64,000 nucleotides of DNA from Cribrihabitans_A pelagius (GCF_048820915.1 NZ_JBMERR010000007.1:62001-126000); one strand, 5' to 3'. Shown: positions 15,838-24,295, numbered from the stretch's first letter. Notes: generated by a model not told the origin, from the letters alone. Translations and numbers: made by a program.

Positions 15838-17028
15838 TTAGAGCTGGCCGAGCAACCCCGGGGTGGGCCAGGCGTCGGCGGGCAGGCCGAGGCGTTCCTG
15901 CTCCTTCTTGACCGCCATGCGGGTGCGCGCGCCGAGGATGCCGTCGATGCCGCCGACATTGTGGCCGCGGGCCTGGAGCTTCTGCTGCAGCTCGCGCATC
16001 TCGGCGCCGCTGAGACCCGGCTCCGGCCGGCCCGGTTGGTAGACGCCGGCGCCCTCCAGCCTTGTCGCGAAATAGGCGGCGGTCAGCACGTAGGTGAAGC
16101 TTTGGTTCCAGTCGAAGAAAACGCCGAAGTTGGGGTAGGCGAGGAAGGCCGGGCCCTTGTGCCCCTGCGGCAGGAGCAGCGCCGCTTTCATCTCGGGTTC
16201 CGCCAGGGCGCCGCTGCGCGGGCGCAGACCCAGCTGCTGCCAAACGGAGACCGGTTTCTTGTGCAGAATCCCGCTCTCGCCCGGATCAAAACCCTCGGGC
16301 AGCACGACCTCCTGCAGCCAGGGCTCCCCCGGACGCCAGCCCAGGTGCGACAGCATCCGGGCGGCCGACATCAGCGCATCGGCGGCCGAGCCCTTCAGAT
16401 TCACCTGGCCGTCGCCATCGGCATCCACCCCATGGCTCAGGATGTCGCCGGGCAGCATCTGCACCATGCCGATCTCGCCCGCCCAGGCGCCGGTGGTGGT
16501 GGCGGGGTCGAAGTTGCCCCGCCGGTACAGTTCCAGCGCCGCCAGCACCTGCGGGCGGAACAGCTCCGGGCGGCGGCAGTCATGCGCCAGGGTGACCAGC
16601 GCGTCGCGGGTGTTGAAATCGCCCTGGTAGCCGCCGTAGTCGGTCTCGAACGCCCAGAAGGCCAGCAGCACGCCGCGGCTGATGCCATAGGCCGCCTCGA
16701 TCCGGCGGAAGATGCGGTCGTGCTCCTCTGCCATGCGGCGGCCGCGCTGCAGGCGGTGCCGGGAAATCAGCCGGCGGGAGAATTCGAGGAAGGGTTTCTG
16801 GAAAACGCCCTGGCTGCGGTCGGCCTCGATCACCTCCGGGTCCTGGCGCGTGCCTTCGAAGAAGCCGCGGATGGTGGCGGCGTCGTAGCCGGCCAGCACT
16901 GCCTCGTCCTTCAGGGCCTGCACGAAATTCTGGAAATCGCCGCCGCATTGGGCCTGCAGGGCGGCGGGCATCAGGCCGGCCGCGAGGGCGAAGGGCAATA
17001 GGCGCATGGGTCCCGGGTTCCTTGTCAT
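15838..17028 (-). CDS. Lytic murein transglycosylase (MltB-like) with peptidoglycan-binding domain
   Basis: 396 residues. Signal peptide (MRLLPFALAAGLMPAALQA). The catalytic SLT/MltB-type domain spans about 30-320, with the catalytic Glu in AFWAFETDYGGYQG and the MltB-like segment AWAGEIGMVQMLPGDIL. A C-terminal peptidoglycan-binding domain (ELQQKLQARGHNVGGIDGILGARTR...) ends the protein. It cleaves glycan strands to 1,6-anhydromuropeptides in the periplasm. Two candidate starts, 17028 and 17007, differ by seven residues before the signal peptide; the second gives the more typical leader. Monocistronic, close behind cbiB. Confidence 0.92.
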   Translation of the reverse strand: MTRNPGPMRLLPFALAAGLMPAALQAQCGGDFQNFVQALKDEAVLAGYDAATIRGFFEGTRQDPEVIEADRSQGVFQKPFLEFSRRLISRHRLQRGRRMAEEHDRIFRRIEAAYGISRGVLLAFWAFETDYGGYQGDFNTRDALVTLAHDCRRPELFRPQVLAALELYRRGNFDPATTTGAWAGEIGMVQMLPGDILSHGVDADGDGQVNLKGSAADALMSAARMLSHLGWRPGEPWLQEVVLPEGFDPGESGILHKKPVSVWQQLGLRPRSGALAEPEMKAALLLPQGHKGPAFLAYPNFGVFFDWNQSFTYVLTAAYFATRLEGAGVYQPGRPEPGLSGAEMRELQQKLQARGHNVGGIDGILGARTRMAVKKEQERLGLPADAWPTPGLLGQL

Positions 17029-17052
17029 GTCGCTCCCCCCGGGCCTTATGTG

Positions 17053-17964
17053 CTAAAAAATCACGGCGATAGCAACCAGCAGAAGGACAGCCAAGCCCCA
17101 GCTGCGCCAGAGCATCGTGACGGAGCGGGAAATAGTCCCGGCACTGGCGCTCTTGGTGCCCCCGGCGTGGACCCAGGGGAACGTGTGCATTTCACCATCG
17201 TAGGAGCGCGGCCCCGACAGCGCGGTGTCGAGCGCGCGCGCCATCGCGGCCTCGGGCCAGCCGGCGTTGGGGGAGCGGTGCTTGCGGGCGTTCCCGGCGA
17301 TGGCGCGCCAGTGTCTGAGCTGCCCGCCCGCAAGCGCGATGAGAAAGCCGGTGAGCCGCGCGGGGATCAGGTTCAGCAGGTCATCGAGCCGCGCCGCGGC
17401 CCAGCCGAAGTCTTCATAGCGCGCGTTGCGGTAGCCGATCATGCTGTCGGCGGTGTTGATCAGCTTGTAGGCCACCAGCCCCGGCAGCCCCGCAACCAGG
17501 AACCAGAAAGCAGGCGCGATGACCCCGTCGGAGAGGTTCTCGGCGCCGCTTTCGATGGCAGACCGCGCCACTTGCGGTGCGGTCATCTGGCCGGTGTCGC
17601 GGCTGACGATCATGGCGACCGCCTCCCGCCCGGCGGCAAGGCTCTGGCGCAAGCCGTCCGCGACCGCCTGCACATGCGCGGTGAGGGAACGCTGCGCGAT
17701 CAGAATGGCGGCGATCAGGATTTCAAAGATCGTGCCGGGCAGGGCGAGCAGTGCGCCGAGCAGCAGCCCGCCGACGAGCAGCGCCAGAGCGGCAAGAACG
17801 CCCTTGGCGCGGCGGTTGCTGCCATGGTTCAGGCGGCGGTCGAGCTCGCGCACGGCGCGGCCTATCAGCACCGCCGGGTGCGGCAGCCGCGACCAGAGCC
17901 ATTGCGGCTCCCCCAGAGCGGCGTCCAGCAGCAAGGCCAGTATCAGCACACCCGCGGAACTCAT
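17053..17964 (-). CDS. cbiB: Adenosylcobinamide-phosphate synthase
   Basis: 303-residue inner-membrane protein of the CbiB/CobD family: joins the aminopropanol (phosphate) arm to adenosylcobyric acid late in cobalamin synthesis. Characteristic stretches are ALLLDAALGEPQWLWSRLPHPAVLIGR at the N terminus, ARSAIESGAENLSDGVIAPAFW (about 133-154) and KLINTADSMIGYRN. Its start overlaps the end of the cobC-like gene by 4 bp, so the two reactions, making the arm and attaching it, are encoded as a coupled pair. Named cobD in the Pseudomonas scheme. Confidence 0.95.
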   Translation of the reverse strand: MSSAGVLILALLLDAALGEPQWLWSRLPHPAVLIGRAVRELDRRLNHGSNRRAKGVLAALALLVGGLLLGALLALPGTIFEILIAAILIAQRSLTAHVQAVADGLRQSLAAGREAVAMIVSRDTGQMTAPQVARSAIESGAENLSDGVIAPAFWFLVAGLPGLVAYKLINTADSMIGYRNARYEDFGWAAARLDDLLNLIPARLTGFLIALAGGQLRHWRAIAGNARKHRSPNAGWPEAAMARALDTALSGPRSYDGEMHTFPWVHAGGTKSASAGTISRSVTMLWRSWGLAVLLLVAIAVIF

Positions 17965-18923
17965 AGCGCGGCCTCCAGCCGGTCCCAGCCATCGGCGGGC
18001 GGCAGGCCGAGCCGCAGAAAAGTGCGGGAATAAGGGAAGATGCGGCTCCAGATCTGCGCCGCCGCCAGCCTGTCCTGCCAGGCGGCGGCATCCGGCACCT
18101 CGCAGAGCCGGAACAGATCGGTGCCGCCCAGAATGCGGGCGCCCTTACGGGTCAGCAGATCATCCAACCGGCGGGCATCCCCAGCAAGCCGGGCGCGGGT
18201 CTCCGCGGCCCAGGCCTGATCCTCCAGCGCCAGCCGCCCGGTGCGCAAGGCAGGGCCGGAGACCGCCCAGGGCCCCTGCCACGCGGCGAGCTTCGCAATC
18301 AGCTCCGGGTCTCCGATGGCAAAGCCCAGCCGCAGTCCGGCAAGGCCCCAGAACTTGCCGAAGCTTTTCAGCACCACCACGCCGGGGCGGGCCGCCATCG
18401 CGATCAGGCTCTGCTTCGGGCAGGTGTCGCAGAAGCTTTCGTCGATCACGGTGAAGGGCGCTTGCAGTTCCCCAGGCTGCCACAGGCGGCCATCGGGGTT
18501 GTTGGGGTGCACCGCCACCAGCGCCTCCGCCGGGCCGTCCCGGCGGGTCTTCCAGCCGTGTGCCTCGAAGGCGGCGGCGTGTTCGTTGTAGGTGGGCGGC
18601 GCGATCCGCACCCAGCGCGGCGCCGCAAGCGCGGGCAGCGCCGCGATCAGCGCCGAGGCACCGGGCGCCGCCAGCACCGCGGCGCCCGGCGGGACGTTCC
18701 AGAAGGCGCGCGCGGCGCGCTCCAGGTCCGGCAGTGCTGCCGCATCCGGCAGCGCCGCCCAGTCGGCAGCGGTGAAATGAGGCAGCGGGTAGGGCTGCGG
18801 GTTGATGCCGGTGGAGAGGTCGATCCATCGCGCCGGGCGGCCGCCATAGGCCGCGATGGCCGCACTCAGATTGCCGCCGTGGTCGCGCCCGGAGGGCGGA
18901 TTTGTGATCTCGGTTTCAGGCAT
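17961..18923 (-). CDS. cobC: Threonine-phosphate decarboxylase (PLP enzyme of cobalamin synthesis)
   Basis: 320-residue class I/II aminotransferase-fold enzyme. It makes (R)-1-amino-2-propanol phosphate from L-threonine O-3-phosphate (called CobD in Salmonella, CobC in Pseudomonas). Marks: N-terminal RDHGGNLSAA and WIDLSTGINP (typical of this family), the HPNNPDGRLW loop, and the PLP lysine in LKSFGKFWGLAGLRLG. It overlaps cbiB by 4 bp. No cobalamin riboswitch could be recognised in the 175 bp upstream. Slightly short at the N terminus relative to some homologues, but all core elements are present. Confidence 0.93.
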   Translation of the reverse strand: MPETEITNPPSGRDHGGNLSAAIAAYGGRPARWIDLSTGINPQPYPLPHFTAADWAALPDAAALPDLERAARAFWNVPPGAAVLAAPGASALIAALPALAAPRWVRIAPPTYNEHAAAFEAHGWKTRRDGPAEALVAVHPNNPDGRLWQPGELQAPFTVIDESFCDTCPKQSLIAMAARPGVVVLKSFGKFWGLAGLRLGFAIGDPELIAKLAAWQGPWAVSGPALRTGRLALEDQAWAAETRARLAGDARRLDDLLTRKGARILGGTDLFRLCEVPDAAAWQDRLAAAQIWSRIFPYSRTFLRLGLPPADGWDRLEAAL

Positions 18924-19098
18924 CGCGGTCTTAGCGGCAGAACTACTCTATCGAAACAGGTTATCAGCCGTATGAAACATGCGGTTTGATAAAGCAACTG
19001 CGGCGGCGGCGGCGGTCAAAAATGAGGCATAAATCGCGGCCGCCGCGGCGGACGCGATGAAGGGGGCGGACCCGGCAGGCCGCAGGCGGGGGTGCCTC

Positions 19099-20073
19099 CT
19101 AGCCGCGGCCGTGCGGCGCGGTCCAGTCCGGGCGCGGGTTCACCGGGATGATCCGGTGCGGATTGATGGTGTCGTGGCTGTAGTAGTAATGGCGCACTAT
19201 GTGATTCATGCCCACGGTCTCTGCCACCCCCGGCCTTTGGTACAGCTCGCGCGCGTAGGCCCAGAGGCTGGGGTAGTCGATCAGCCGGGCCCGGTTGCAC
19301 TTGAAGTGCACGTTGTAGACCGCATCGAAGCGCAATAGCGTGGTGAACAGGCGCCAGTCGGCCTCGGTGAGCTGTTCCCCCATCAGGTAGCGGTGCTCGG
19401 ACAGCAGGTCTTCCAGCCAGTCGAGAGTTTCAAACAGGGGGCCGACGGCCTCGTCATAAGCCTCCTGCGAGGTGGCAAAGCCGCACTTGTAGACGCCGTT
19501 GTTCACCGTGCTGTAGATGCGTGCGTTTACGGTCTCGATCGGCTCCCGCAGCGCCTCAGGCCAGTAGTCGTCGCGGTTGCCGGTGATCGCGTCGAAGGCG
19601 CTGTTGAACATGCGGATGATCTCGGCGCTCTCGTTGGAGACAATGGTGCCGCGCTGCTTGTCCCAGAGCACGGGCACGGTGACGCGGCCGGTGTAGTCCG
19701 GCTCTGCTTGGGTGTAGATCTGGTGCATATGGGTCTTGCCGAACAAATGGTCGCCGGTGGCGCCGTGCTCGTCGGTCTTGAAGGTCCAGCCTTCGCCCAG
19801 CATGTCGGGATGCACCACCGAGACGGAGATATGCTCCTCCAGCGCTTTCAGCTTGCGGAAGATCAGCGTCCGGTGCGCCCAGGGGCAGGCCAGCGAGACA
19901 TAGAGGTGGTAACGGCCGCTTTCGGCCTTGAAGCCGCCCTCGCCGGAGGGCCCCGCGCTGCCGTCGGCGGTGACCCAGTTGCGGAAATGCGATTCCTTGC
20001 GTTTGAAGGCGCCGCCGGTGGAGGCGGTGTCATACCATTTGTCGTGCCATTTGCCGTCGATCAGAAGGCCCAT
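19099..20073 (-). CDS. Xi-class glutathione transferase (glutathionyl-hydroquinone reductase)
   Basis: 324 residues, the length of YqjG/PcpF-type enzymes that reduce glutathionyl-hydroquinones. The catalytic cysteine lies in SLACPWAHRT (about residue 67), preceded by the family insert FRNWVTADG, and the C-terminal helical domain includes the AGLRRFDAVYNVHFKCN-like stretch (LRFDAVYNVHFKCNR) and the tail motif MNHIVRHYYYSH. Start 20073 (MGLLIDGKWHD) matches homologues; a longer in-frame extension upstream looks non-coding. No operon partner. Confidence 0.93.
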   Translation of the reverse strand: MGLLIDGKWHDKWYDTASTGGAFKRKESHFRNWVTADGSAGPSGEGGFKAESGRYHLYVSLACPWAHRTLIFRKLKALEEHISVSVVHPDMLGEGWTFKTDEHGATGDHLFGKTHMHQIYTQAEPDYTGRVTVPVLWDKQRGTIVSNESAEIIRMFNSAFDAITGNRDDYWPEALREPIETVNARIYSTVNNGVYKCGFATSQEAYDEAVGPLFETLDWLEDLLSEHRYLMGEQLTEADWRLFTTLLRFDAVYNVHFKCNRARLIDYPSLWAYARELYQRPGVAETVGMNHIVRHYYYSHDTINPHRIIPVNPRPDWTAPHGRG

Positions 20074-20293
20074 TGCCCGTGCTCCCCATGTTGCTGTCTT
20101 GTCCTGAACATAGGGGTGCGGGCCTGGCGCGCCCATGCGAGGCTGCGCGCAGGCGGCCTGCGTGCCTGCACATCCCTGCGCCGGGCCGCTTCGGAGCTGC
20201 CGCTTCTTAAAAAGTTCACTTGATTTTATCCATTTGCGGCGCACCCTAAAGAGGACGCCATTTCACAACCCCTGGGACGGGAAGACTGGACTG

Positions 20294-20662
20294 ATGAACA
20301 CCTATGTGCCGAAAGCCGTGCAAGACGCCCTCGATGCCGCCCGAGAGGCGGGGATGCGCAGAAAAAGCCGCCTGCGTGTGATGGCAGGTGAGGACACCGT
20401 GCCGGTGCTGCGGATGTGGAAGACCGGCTTTTCCGTCGCCGCAGGCAGCGCCCCGGCGCTGCGCGGGCGGGTGGATCTTTACGACGGCGCGCGGCAGCTG
20501 TCCCAGTGCCTGATCGTCGCCAGCGAAGAGGAGGGCGGCGAGATGCGCTATGAGTTCAAGCGCGCCACGCTTGCCTCGGACCAGCCGCCGCTGGATTTCT
20601 GCAAATCGCCGGATGCGCCGGCCGGGCTGATCCCCTTCGACCGGTCGCAGGGACTGATCTGA
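20294..20662 (+). CDS. Conserved hypothetical protein
   Basis: 122 residues, no signal peptide or membrane segment. N-terminal helix with basic patch (AAREAGMRRKSRLRVMAG), then a mainly beta part (VDLYDGARQLSQCLIVASEEEGGEMRYEFKRAT). Codon use is like the neighbours and it has an upstream GGGACGGGAAG stretch near the ATG, so it is probably real. The last residues (PPLDFCKSPDAPAGLIPFDR) look like a conserved tail. I do not recognise a family. It is divergent from the Xi-class GST gene across a 220-bp gap, which gives weak context only. Confidence 0.7.
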   Translation: MNTYVPKAVQDALDAAREAGMRRKSRLRVMAGEDTVPVLRMWKTGFSVAAGSAPALRGRVDLYDGARQLSQCLIVASEEEGGEMRYEFKRATLASDQPPLDFCKSPDAPAGLIPFDRSQGLI

Positions 20663-20699
20663 CACCGGCTGCCGTGGGAAGCTTTGACCGCATACCGGG

Positions 20700-20744
20700 G
20701 TTGAAGCCGCTTGCAAGCGGCTTCAACGCGGCTTGAAAGCCGCG
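20700..20744. repeat. Two adjacent palindromes
   Basis: A perfect 28-bp palindrome (20700-20727; each half reads GTTGAAGCCGCTTG) is followed, sharing one base, by CGCGGCTT-GA-AAGCCGCG (20727-20744). It begins 38 bp after the stop of the hypothetical gene. Both could act as hairpins in RNA, but no T tract follows. The first palindrome has no spacer, which favours cruciform or protein-site roles over a terminator. Confidence 0.6.
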
Positions 20745-21008
20745 TCAAGGCGTGTGGAAACGCCTTGCGGGCTTGCTTGACCGCTGGCGGCAATTTGAAC
20801 CGCAGAGGAGGGCTGCGAGTGACTGGCAAGAGGAGCGGCCGCAGCGCCCGGGCAATTGGGGCCGTGGCAGATGTATATCTCTTTGTGCGCGTCCATGGAA
20901 CCTGTTGGTAAGCTTGCGCGCGAAGGAAATCGCGTTCTTGGCGAAAACTCTTTCGGCATTGGCCGGGGGCCCTCACCCGAGTGTCCGCCAGGGCCGGAAA
21001 GGGCCGCC

Positions 21009-21122
21009 AGGCCGCCGCGCATCGCGGCGGCGGGTTGGCAAAGGCTGGGCGCTCCCATCAGCAGGGTAAGGAATTGGCCGCGATAAACTACCGGATACAC
21101 CCTTTCTGAGCACCCCCGCGCC
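21009..21122 (-). repeat. Dispersed intergenic repeat, copy 2 (inverted)
   Basis: The reverse complement of this stretch aligns with 1741-1870, sharing in the same order AGTTTATC, CGGCCAA, CGCCCAGCCT, GCCAA, CGCCGCCG and the closing CGATGCGCGGCGGCCT. It is about 114 bp, lacking some 14 bases present in the other copy. Neither copy overlaps a gene I support. Confidence 0.55.
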
Positions 21123-21277
21123 ACCGCGCGCCGTCGAGGCGCGGTTTGCCGCCTGGGGTGATGGCGAACCGGTTCGCATAGGGTCCGGCACAGTTTTCGG
21201 GTACTTCTTTCTTTTGAATGCTTGGGCAGAGGCGCCGCGCTATGTGTGGTGCGCCGGCCCCGCGCAGGCCTGTCGGC

Positions 21278-21805
21278 TCAGGGCCGGATTTCCACCTCGG
21301 TGCCGATCTGTGCCAGCCGCCAGAGTGTCTCCATCTGAGTGTTGCTGACGGCGATGCAGCCGGCCGTCCAGTCGCCCGGCAGGGTCACGAGGCTGCCCAA
21401 CGCATTCGGCTGGCCGTGGATGAAGATGTCGCCGCCGGGGCTGACGCCGGCGGCGCGGGCACGGGCACGGTCCTGGGGCCTTGGATAGTTGATACCGAGT
21501 GACAGGTGATAGGCGCTGCCGTGGTTGCGCCGGTCGATCTTGAAGCGCCCTTCCGGCGTCTTGCCGTCCCCTTCCCGGGCCTTGTCGCCCTCAGGCGCAA
21601 ACCCGAGGGCGATGGGAAACTCCAGCACCGTCTCTCCGTTGCGGCTGGCGGTCAGGCGGCGGGCCGATTTCTCGATCAGGATCCGGTCGATTCGCTCCAC
21701 CGCCGGGGCAGGCGGCGGCGCGGGCCGCGGCGCCAGCGCCTGCCAGGCCACCCAGGCGGCGCCGGCCAGCAGCACAAGCGCCAGGAGCCGCAGCAGACGC
21801 CGCAC
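21278..21805 (-). CDS. L,D-transpeptidase family protein (YkuD domain)
   Basis: 175 residues: one N-terminal membrane anchor (RLLRLLALVLLAGAAWVAW) followed by a periplasmic YkuD domain. The catalytic region shows the conserved histidine (DIFIHGQPN) and the cysteine motif as TAGCIAVSN at about 155-163, the YafK/ErfK-like variant of S/T-HGC-x-R/N. Crosslinks peptidoglycan or anchors proteins, inferred from the family. GTG start at 21805 lies just after the stop of the upstream PatB-like gene (about 2 bp apart), so both are cotranscribed and coupled. A longer frame upstream is antisense-like filler. Confidence 0.88.
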   Translation of the reverse strand: MRRLLRLLALVLLAGAAWVAWQALAPRPAPPPAPAVERIDRILIEKSARRLTASRNGETVLEFPIALGFAPEGDKAREGDGKTPEGRFKIDRRNHGSAYHLSLGINYPRPQDRARARAAGVSPGGDIFIHGQPNALGSLVTLPGDWTAGCIAVSNTQMETLWRLAQIGTEVEIRP

Positions 21806-21807
21806 CG

Positions 21808-22980
21808 CTATTGCAGGTCCGAGAACGCGTCCGCCAGGCGGCGGCAGGCCTCTTCCACACGGGCGCGCTGGGTGCCGAGGTTGAAGCGCAGAAAGCTCTC
21901 GCCGCCGGTGCCGAAGCTGGTGCCGTGGTTGACCGCGATCTTCGCCTGCTGCTCGACCCGCGTGGTGAACTCGCTGCGCTCCATTCCAGTGCCGGAGAAA
22001 TCGACCCAGGCTAGATAGGTCGCCTCCAGCGGCATGGACTTCAGCCCCGGGATGGCGTTGACCGCTGCGTCGAAAAGCTTGCAGTTCTCGGCGAGATAGG
22101 CGACCTGCGCATCGACCCATTCGGCACCTTCGGGCGAATAGGCGGCGGCGGTGGCGAACTGCCCGACCGAGTTCGGCGCCAGCGACAGCGCCTGCATCCG
22201 CTTGGCAAAGCGGCCGCGCAGCTCGGGGTCGGGGATGATCACCTGGCCGGTGTGCAGGCCCGCGATGTTGAAGGTCTTGGACGGCGCGGTCAGCATCAGC
22301 AGCCGGCCGGTGATCTCCGGCGCGGCCATCTGCATCGGAATGTGGGTGTGGCCCGGGAAGACCAGATCGTGGTGAATCTCGTCCGACAGCAGCAAGAGGT
22401 CGTGGCGCTTGGCGAAATCGGCCACCGCCTGCAGCTCTCCGTGGGTCCAGACCCGGCCGCCGGGGTTATGCGGCGAACACAGGATCAGCATCTTCTCCTT
22501 GCCGGTCATCTGCGCGTCATAGGCGTCAAAATCCAGCTCGTAGCGGCCATCGCTGTTCACCATCCGGCATTCCACCACCTCGCGGCCCGCGTTGCGGATT
22601 ACCCGGGCAAAGGCATGGTAGACCGGCGTGAACAGCACGATGCCGTCGCCGGGCTGGGTGAATGTGTCGAGGCACATGCCGACGCCGTTGACCAGCCCGG
22701 TGGTGGTGAAGATCGCATCCGCCTCCACCGTCCAGTCGTGGCGGTTGCGCATCCACCAGCGGATCGCGTCCTTGTAGGGCTTGTCGGCATTCACATAGCC
22801 GAAGACGCCGTGGTCCAGCATCTCCTGGAGGCGTTTGCGCACCGCTTCCGGGGCGCGGAAATCGGTATCGGCAACCCACATCGCCAAACCATCGCTTGCC
22901 GGCACGCCGTAAACCGGTTCCATCAGGTCCCACTTGTGGCAATGGGTGCCGTGGCGGTCGATGAGGTCGTCAAAATCCAT
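21808..22980 (-). CDS. patB: PatB/MalY-type pyridoxal phosphate C-S lyase
   Basis: 390-residue fold-type I PLP enzyme close to PatB/MalY: cystathionine beta-lyase or related C-S lyase rather than a true aminotransferase. Family marks are PMWVADTDF-like start (LAMWVADTDFRAPEAV), the SPHNPGGRVW loop, DEIHHDLVF and the Schiff-base lysine in TAPSKTFNIAGL. ATG 22980 has AGGAGA at proper spacing; an upstream in-frame ATG has none. The L,D-transpeptidase follows directly. The substrate (cystathionine, cysteine conjugates) is not decided by sequence. Confidence 0.9.
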   Translation of the reverse strand: MDFDDLIDRHGTHCHKWDLMEPVYGVPASDGLAMWVADTDFRAPEAVRKRLQEMLDHGVFGYVNADKPYKDAIRWWMRNRHDWTVEADAIFTTTGLVNGVGMCLDTFTQPGDGIVLFTPVYHAFARVIRNAGREVVECRMVNSDGRYELDFDAYDAQMTGKEKMLILCSPHNPGGRVWTHGELQAVADFAKRHDLLLLSDEIHHDLVFPGHTHIPMQMAAPEITGRLLMLTAPSKTFNIAGLHTGQVIIPDPELRGRFAKRMQALSLAPNSVGQFATAAAYSPEGAEWVDAQVAYLAENCKLFDAAVNAIPGLKSMPLEATYLAWVDFSGTGMERSEFTTRVEQQAKIAVNHGTSFGTGGESFLRFNLGTQRARVEEACRRLADAFSDLQ

Positions 22981-23078
22981 AAGCCAATCTCCTCTGTCCA
23001 TGGCAGCGAAGCTATCGGCAAATCCGGCCTGCGCAAGGGGGCGTTGCGGCGGCGGGGGCAATCGCTTACATGAATGTC

Positions 23079-23597
23079 ATGAAAAGACCGATCCTGATCC
23101 ATCCCGACCCCCGCCTGAAGAAGGTCTGCGTCCCGGTGGCCGACCTTAGCGACGAATTGCGCGCGCTGGCGGACGACATGCTGGAAACCATGTATGCCGC
23201 GCCGGGCATCGGGCTGGCGGCGCCGCAGGTCGGCATCCTGCAGCGGCTGATCGTGCTGGACTGCGTGAAGGAAGAGGATGGCAACCCGCGCCCCTTGGTG
23301 ATGTTCAACCCGCAGATCCTGTCGGCCTCGGACGATACCAGCGTCTACGAGGAAGGCTGCCTGTCGATCCCCGACCAATACGCCGAGGTGACCCGCCCCA
23401 AGGTGGTGGAAGTGGAGTGGATGGACCGCGACGGCAACGCGCAGCGTGAGACCTTCGACGGGCTCTGGGCGACCTGCGTGCAGCACGAGATCGACCACCT
23501 GAACGGCAAGCTGTTCATCGACTATCTGAAACCGCTGAAGCGGCAGATGATCACCCGCAAGATGCAGAAGCTCAAGCGCGAGCGCGCTCGGGCCTGA
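23079..23597 (+). CDS. def: Peptide deformylase
   Basis: About 172 residues; removes the N-formyl group from nascent proteins. All three motifs are intact: GIGLAAPQVG, EEGCLSIPD with the metal-binding Cys, and QHEIDHLNG with the two metal His and catalytic Glu. Starts at 23070 and 23079 are both possible; MKRPILIHPDPR (23079) matches the usual N terminus. First of a def, def-like, fmt run, so deformylation and formylation of initiator methionine are encoded together. It faces patB on the other strand across 90 bp. Confidence 0.96.
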   Translation: MKRPILIHPDPRLKKVCVPVADLSDELRALADDMLETMYAAPGIGLAAPQVGILQRLIVLDCVKEEDGNPRPLVMFNPQILSASDDTSVYEEGCLSIPDQYAEVTRPKVVEVEWMDRDGNAQRETFDGLWATCVQHEIDHLNGKLFIDYLKPLKRQMITRKMQKLKRERARA

Positions 23598-23625
23598 GGC
23601 CCGCACCTTTGGGGACATTACACCT

Positions 23626-24123
23626 ATGACCGTCCGCACCTGCCTGCCCTGGCCCGACAAGCGCCTGCGCGCGAAGGCCGAGGAAGTGACCGGGATCACC
23701 GACGAGATCCGCGCGATCTGGGATGACATGATCGACACGATGGAGGCGATGCCCGGCGTCGGCCTTGCCGCCACTCAGATCGGGGTGATGCTGCGGCTGG
23801 CGGTGGTGGACGGCTCCTCCGAGCGCGGCCGCGCGGTGCGGCTTGCCAATCCGGAGATCCTGCACGCCTCGGTCGAGCTGCGCGAACACGAAGAAGCCAG
23901 CCCCAACTTGCCCGGAGTCTCGGCCAAGGTGAAACGCCCGCGGGCCGTCACCGTGCGTTACCTGAACGATCAGGGCATGGTGGACCGGCGCGATTTCGTC
24001 GGCATCGAGGCGACCTCGGTGCAGCATCAGATCGACCATCTGAACGGCCGGATGTATTTCGACCGCCTCAGCAAGGTGAAGCGCGACATGCTGATCCGGA
24101 AGGCAAAGAAACTGAACGGCTGA
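23626..24123 (+). CDS. Peptide deformylase-like protein with altered active site
   Basis: 165 residues, same fold and length as the upstream deformylase, starting 28 bp after it. Motif 1 is kept (GVGLAATQIG). Motif 2 reads EEASPNLPG, so the metal-binding cysteine of EGCLS is replaced (Ser at the aligned position), and motif 3 reads QHQIDHLNG, so the catalytic glutamate of HExxH is glutamine. Both metal histidines remain. With two essential residues changed it should not deformylate by the normal mechanism. The reading frame is intact and the sequence is not decayed, so it is kept for another role or as a partner. It may be the ancestral duplicate of def. Confidence 0.9.
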   Translation: MTVRTCLPWPDKRLRAKAEEVTGITDEIRAIWDDMIDTMEAMPGVGLAATQIGVMLRLAVVDGSSERGRAVRLANPEILHASVELREHEEASPNLPGVSAKVKRPRAVTVRYLNDQGMVDRRDFVGIEATSVQHQIDHLNGRMYFDRLSKVKRDMLIRKAKKLNG

Positions 24124-24140
24124 CCGCTGGATCAAGCCCC

Positions 24141-24197
24141 GCCCGGCTGCAAGCCGGGCCGCGCCGGCCCGCCCCCATGGGGCGGCGCGATTGCGCC
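24141..24197. repeat. Row of short hairpins between the deformylase-like gene and fmt
   Basis: Three perfect stem-loops follow one another: GCCCGGCT with 24152-24159 (8 bp, 3-nt loop), CCGCCCC with GGGGCGG (24169-24185, 7 bp), and GGCGC with GCGCC (24184-24197). No T tract. The gap is 172 bp, so fmt may be on its own promoter or its mRNA processed here. Confidence 0.4.
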
Positions 24198-24295
24198 ACC
24201 CCGCGGGCCTGCGCAGCCCTTTGCGCGCAACAGCGGGAGTTTCGACCTTGCCCGGCGATGAGCCGGATATGAAGCCGCAGGAGGGATATAACGAC

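Larger units (their letters stand above)
20663..21277. other. 615-bp stretch without a supported gene
   Basis: Between the hypothetical gene and the L,D-transpeptidase gene. It holds two adjacent palindromes (20700-20744) and the second copy of the dispersed repeat (21009-21122). Open frames of up to about 130 codons exist on both strands but are arginine/proline-rich, lack good ribosome sites and match nothing I recognise. I call no gene here. Confidence 0.55.

Noticed and set aside
18924..19098. Cobalamin riboswitch before cobC
   Set aside because: No B12-box-like sequence or the expected long structured leader could be seen in 175 bp.
20752..21124. Open frames of 105 to 133 codons in the 20.7-21.1 kb gap
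   Set aside because: Arg/Pro-rich, overlapping on both strands, across palindromes and the dispersed repeat, without ribosome sites or similarity.
21806..22120. Longer N terminus for the L,D-transpeptidase
   Set aside because: It is inside the PatB-type gene in another frame; the GTG at 21805 precedes a proper membrane anchor.
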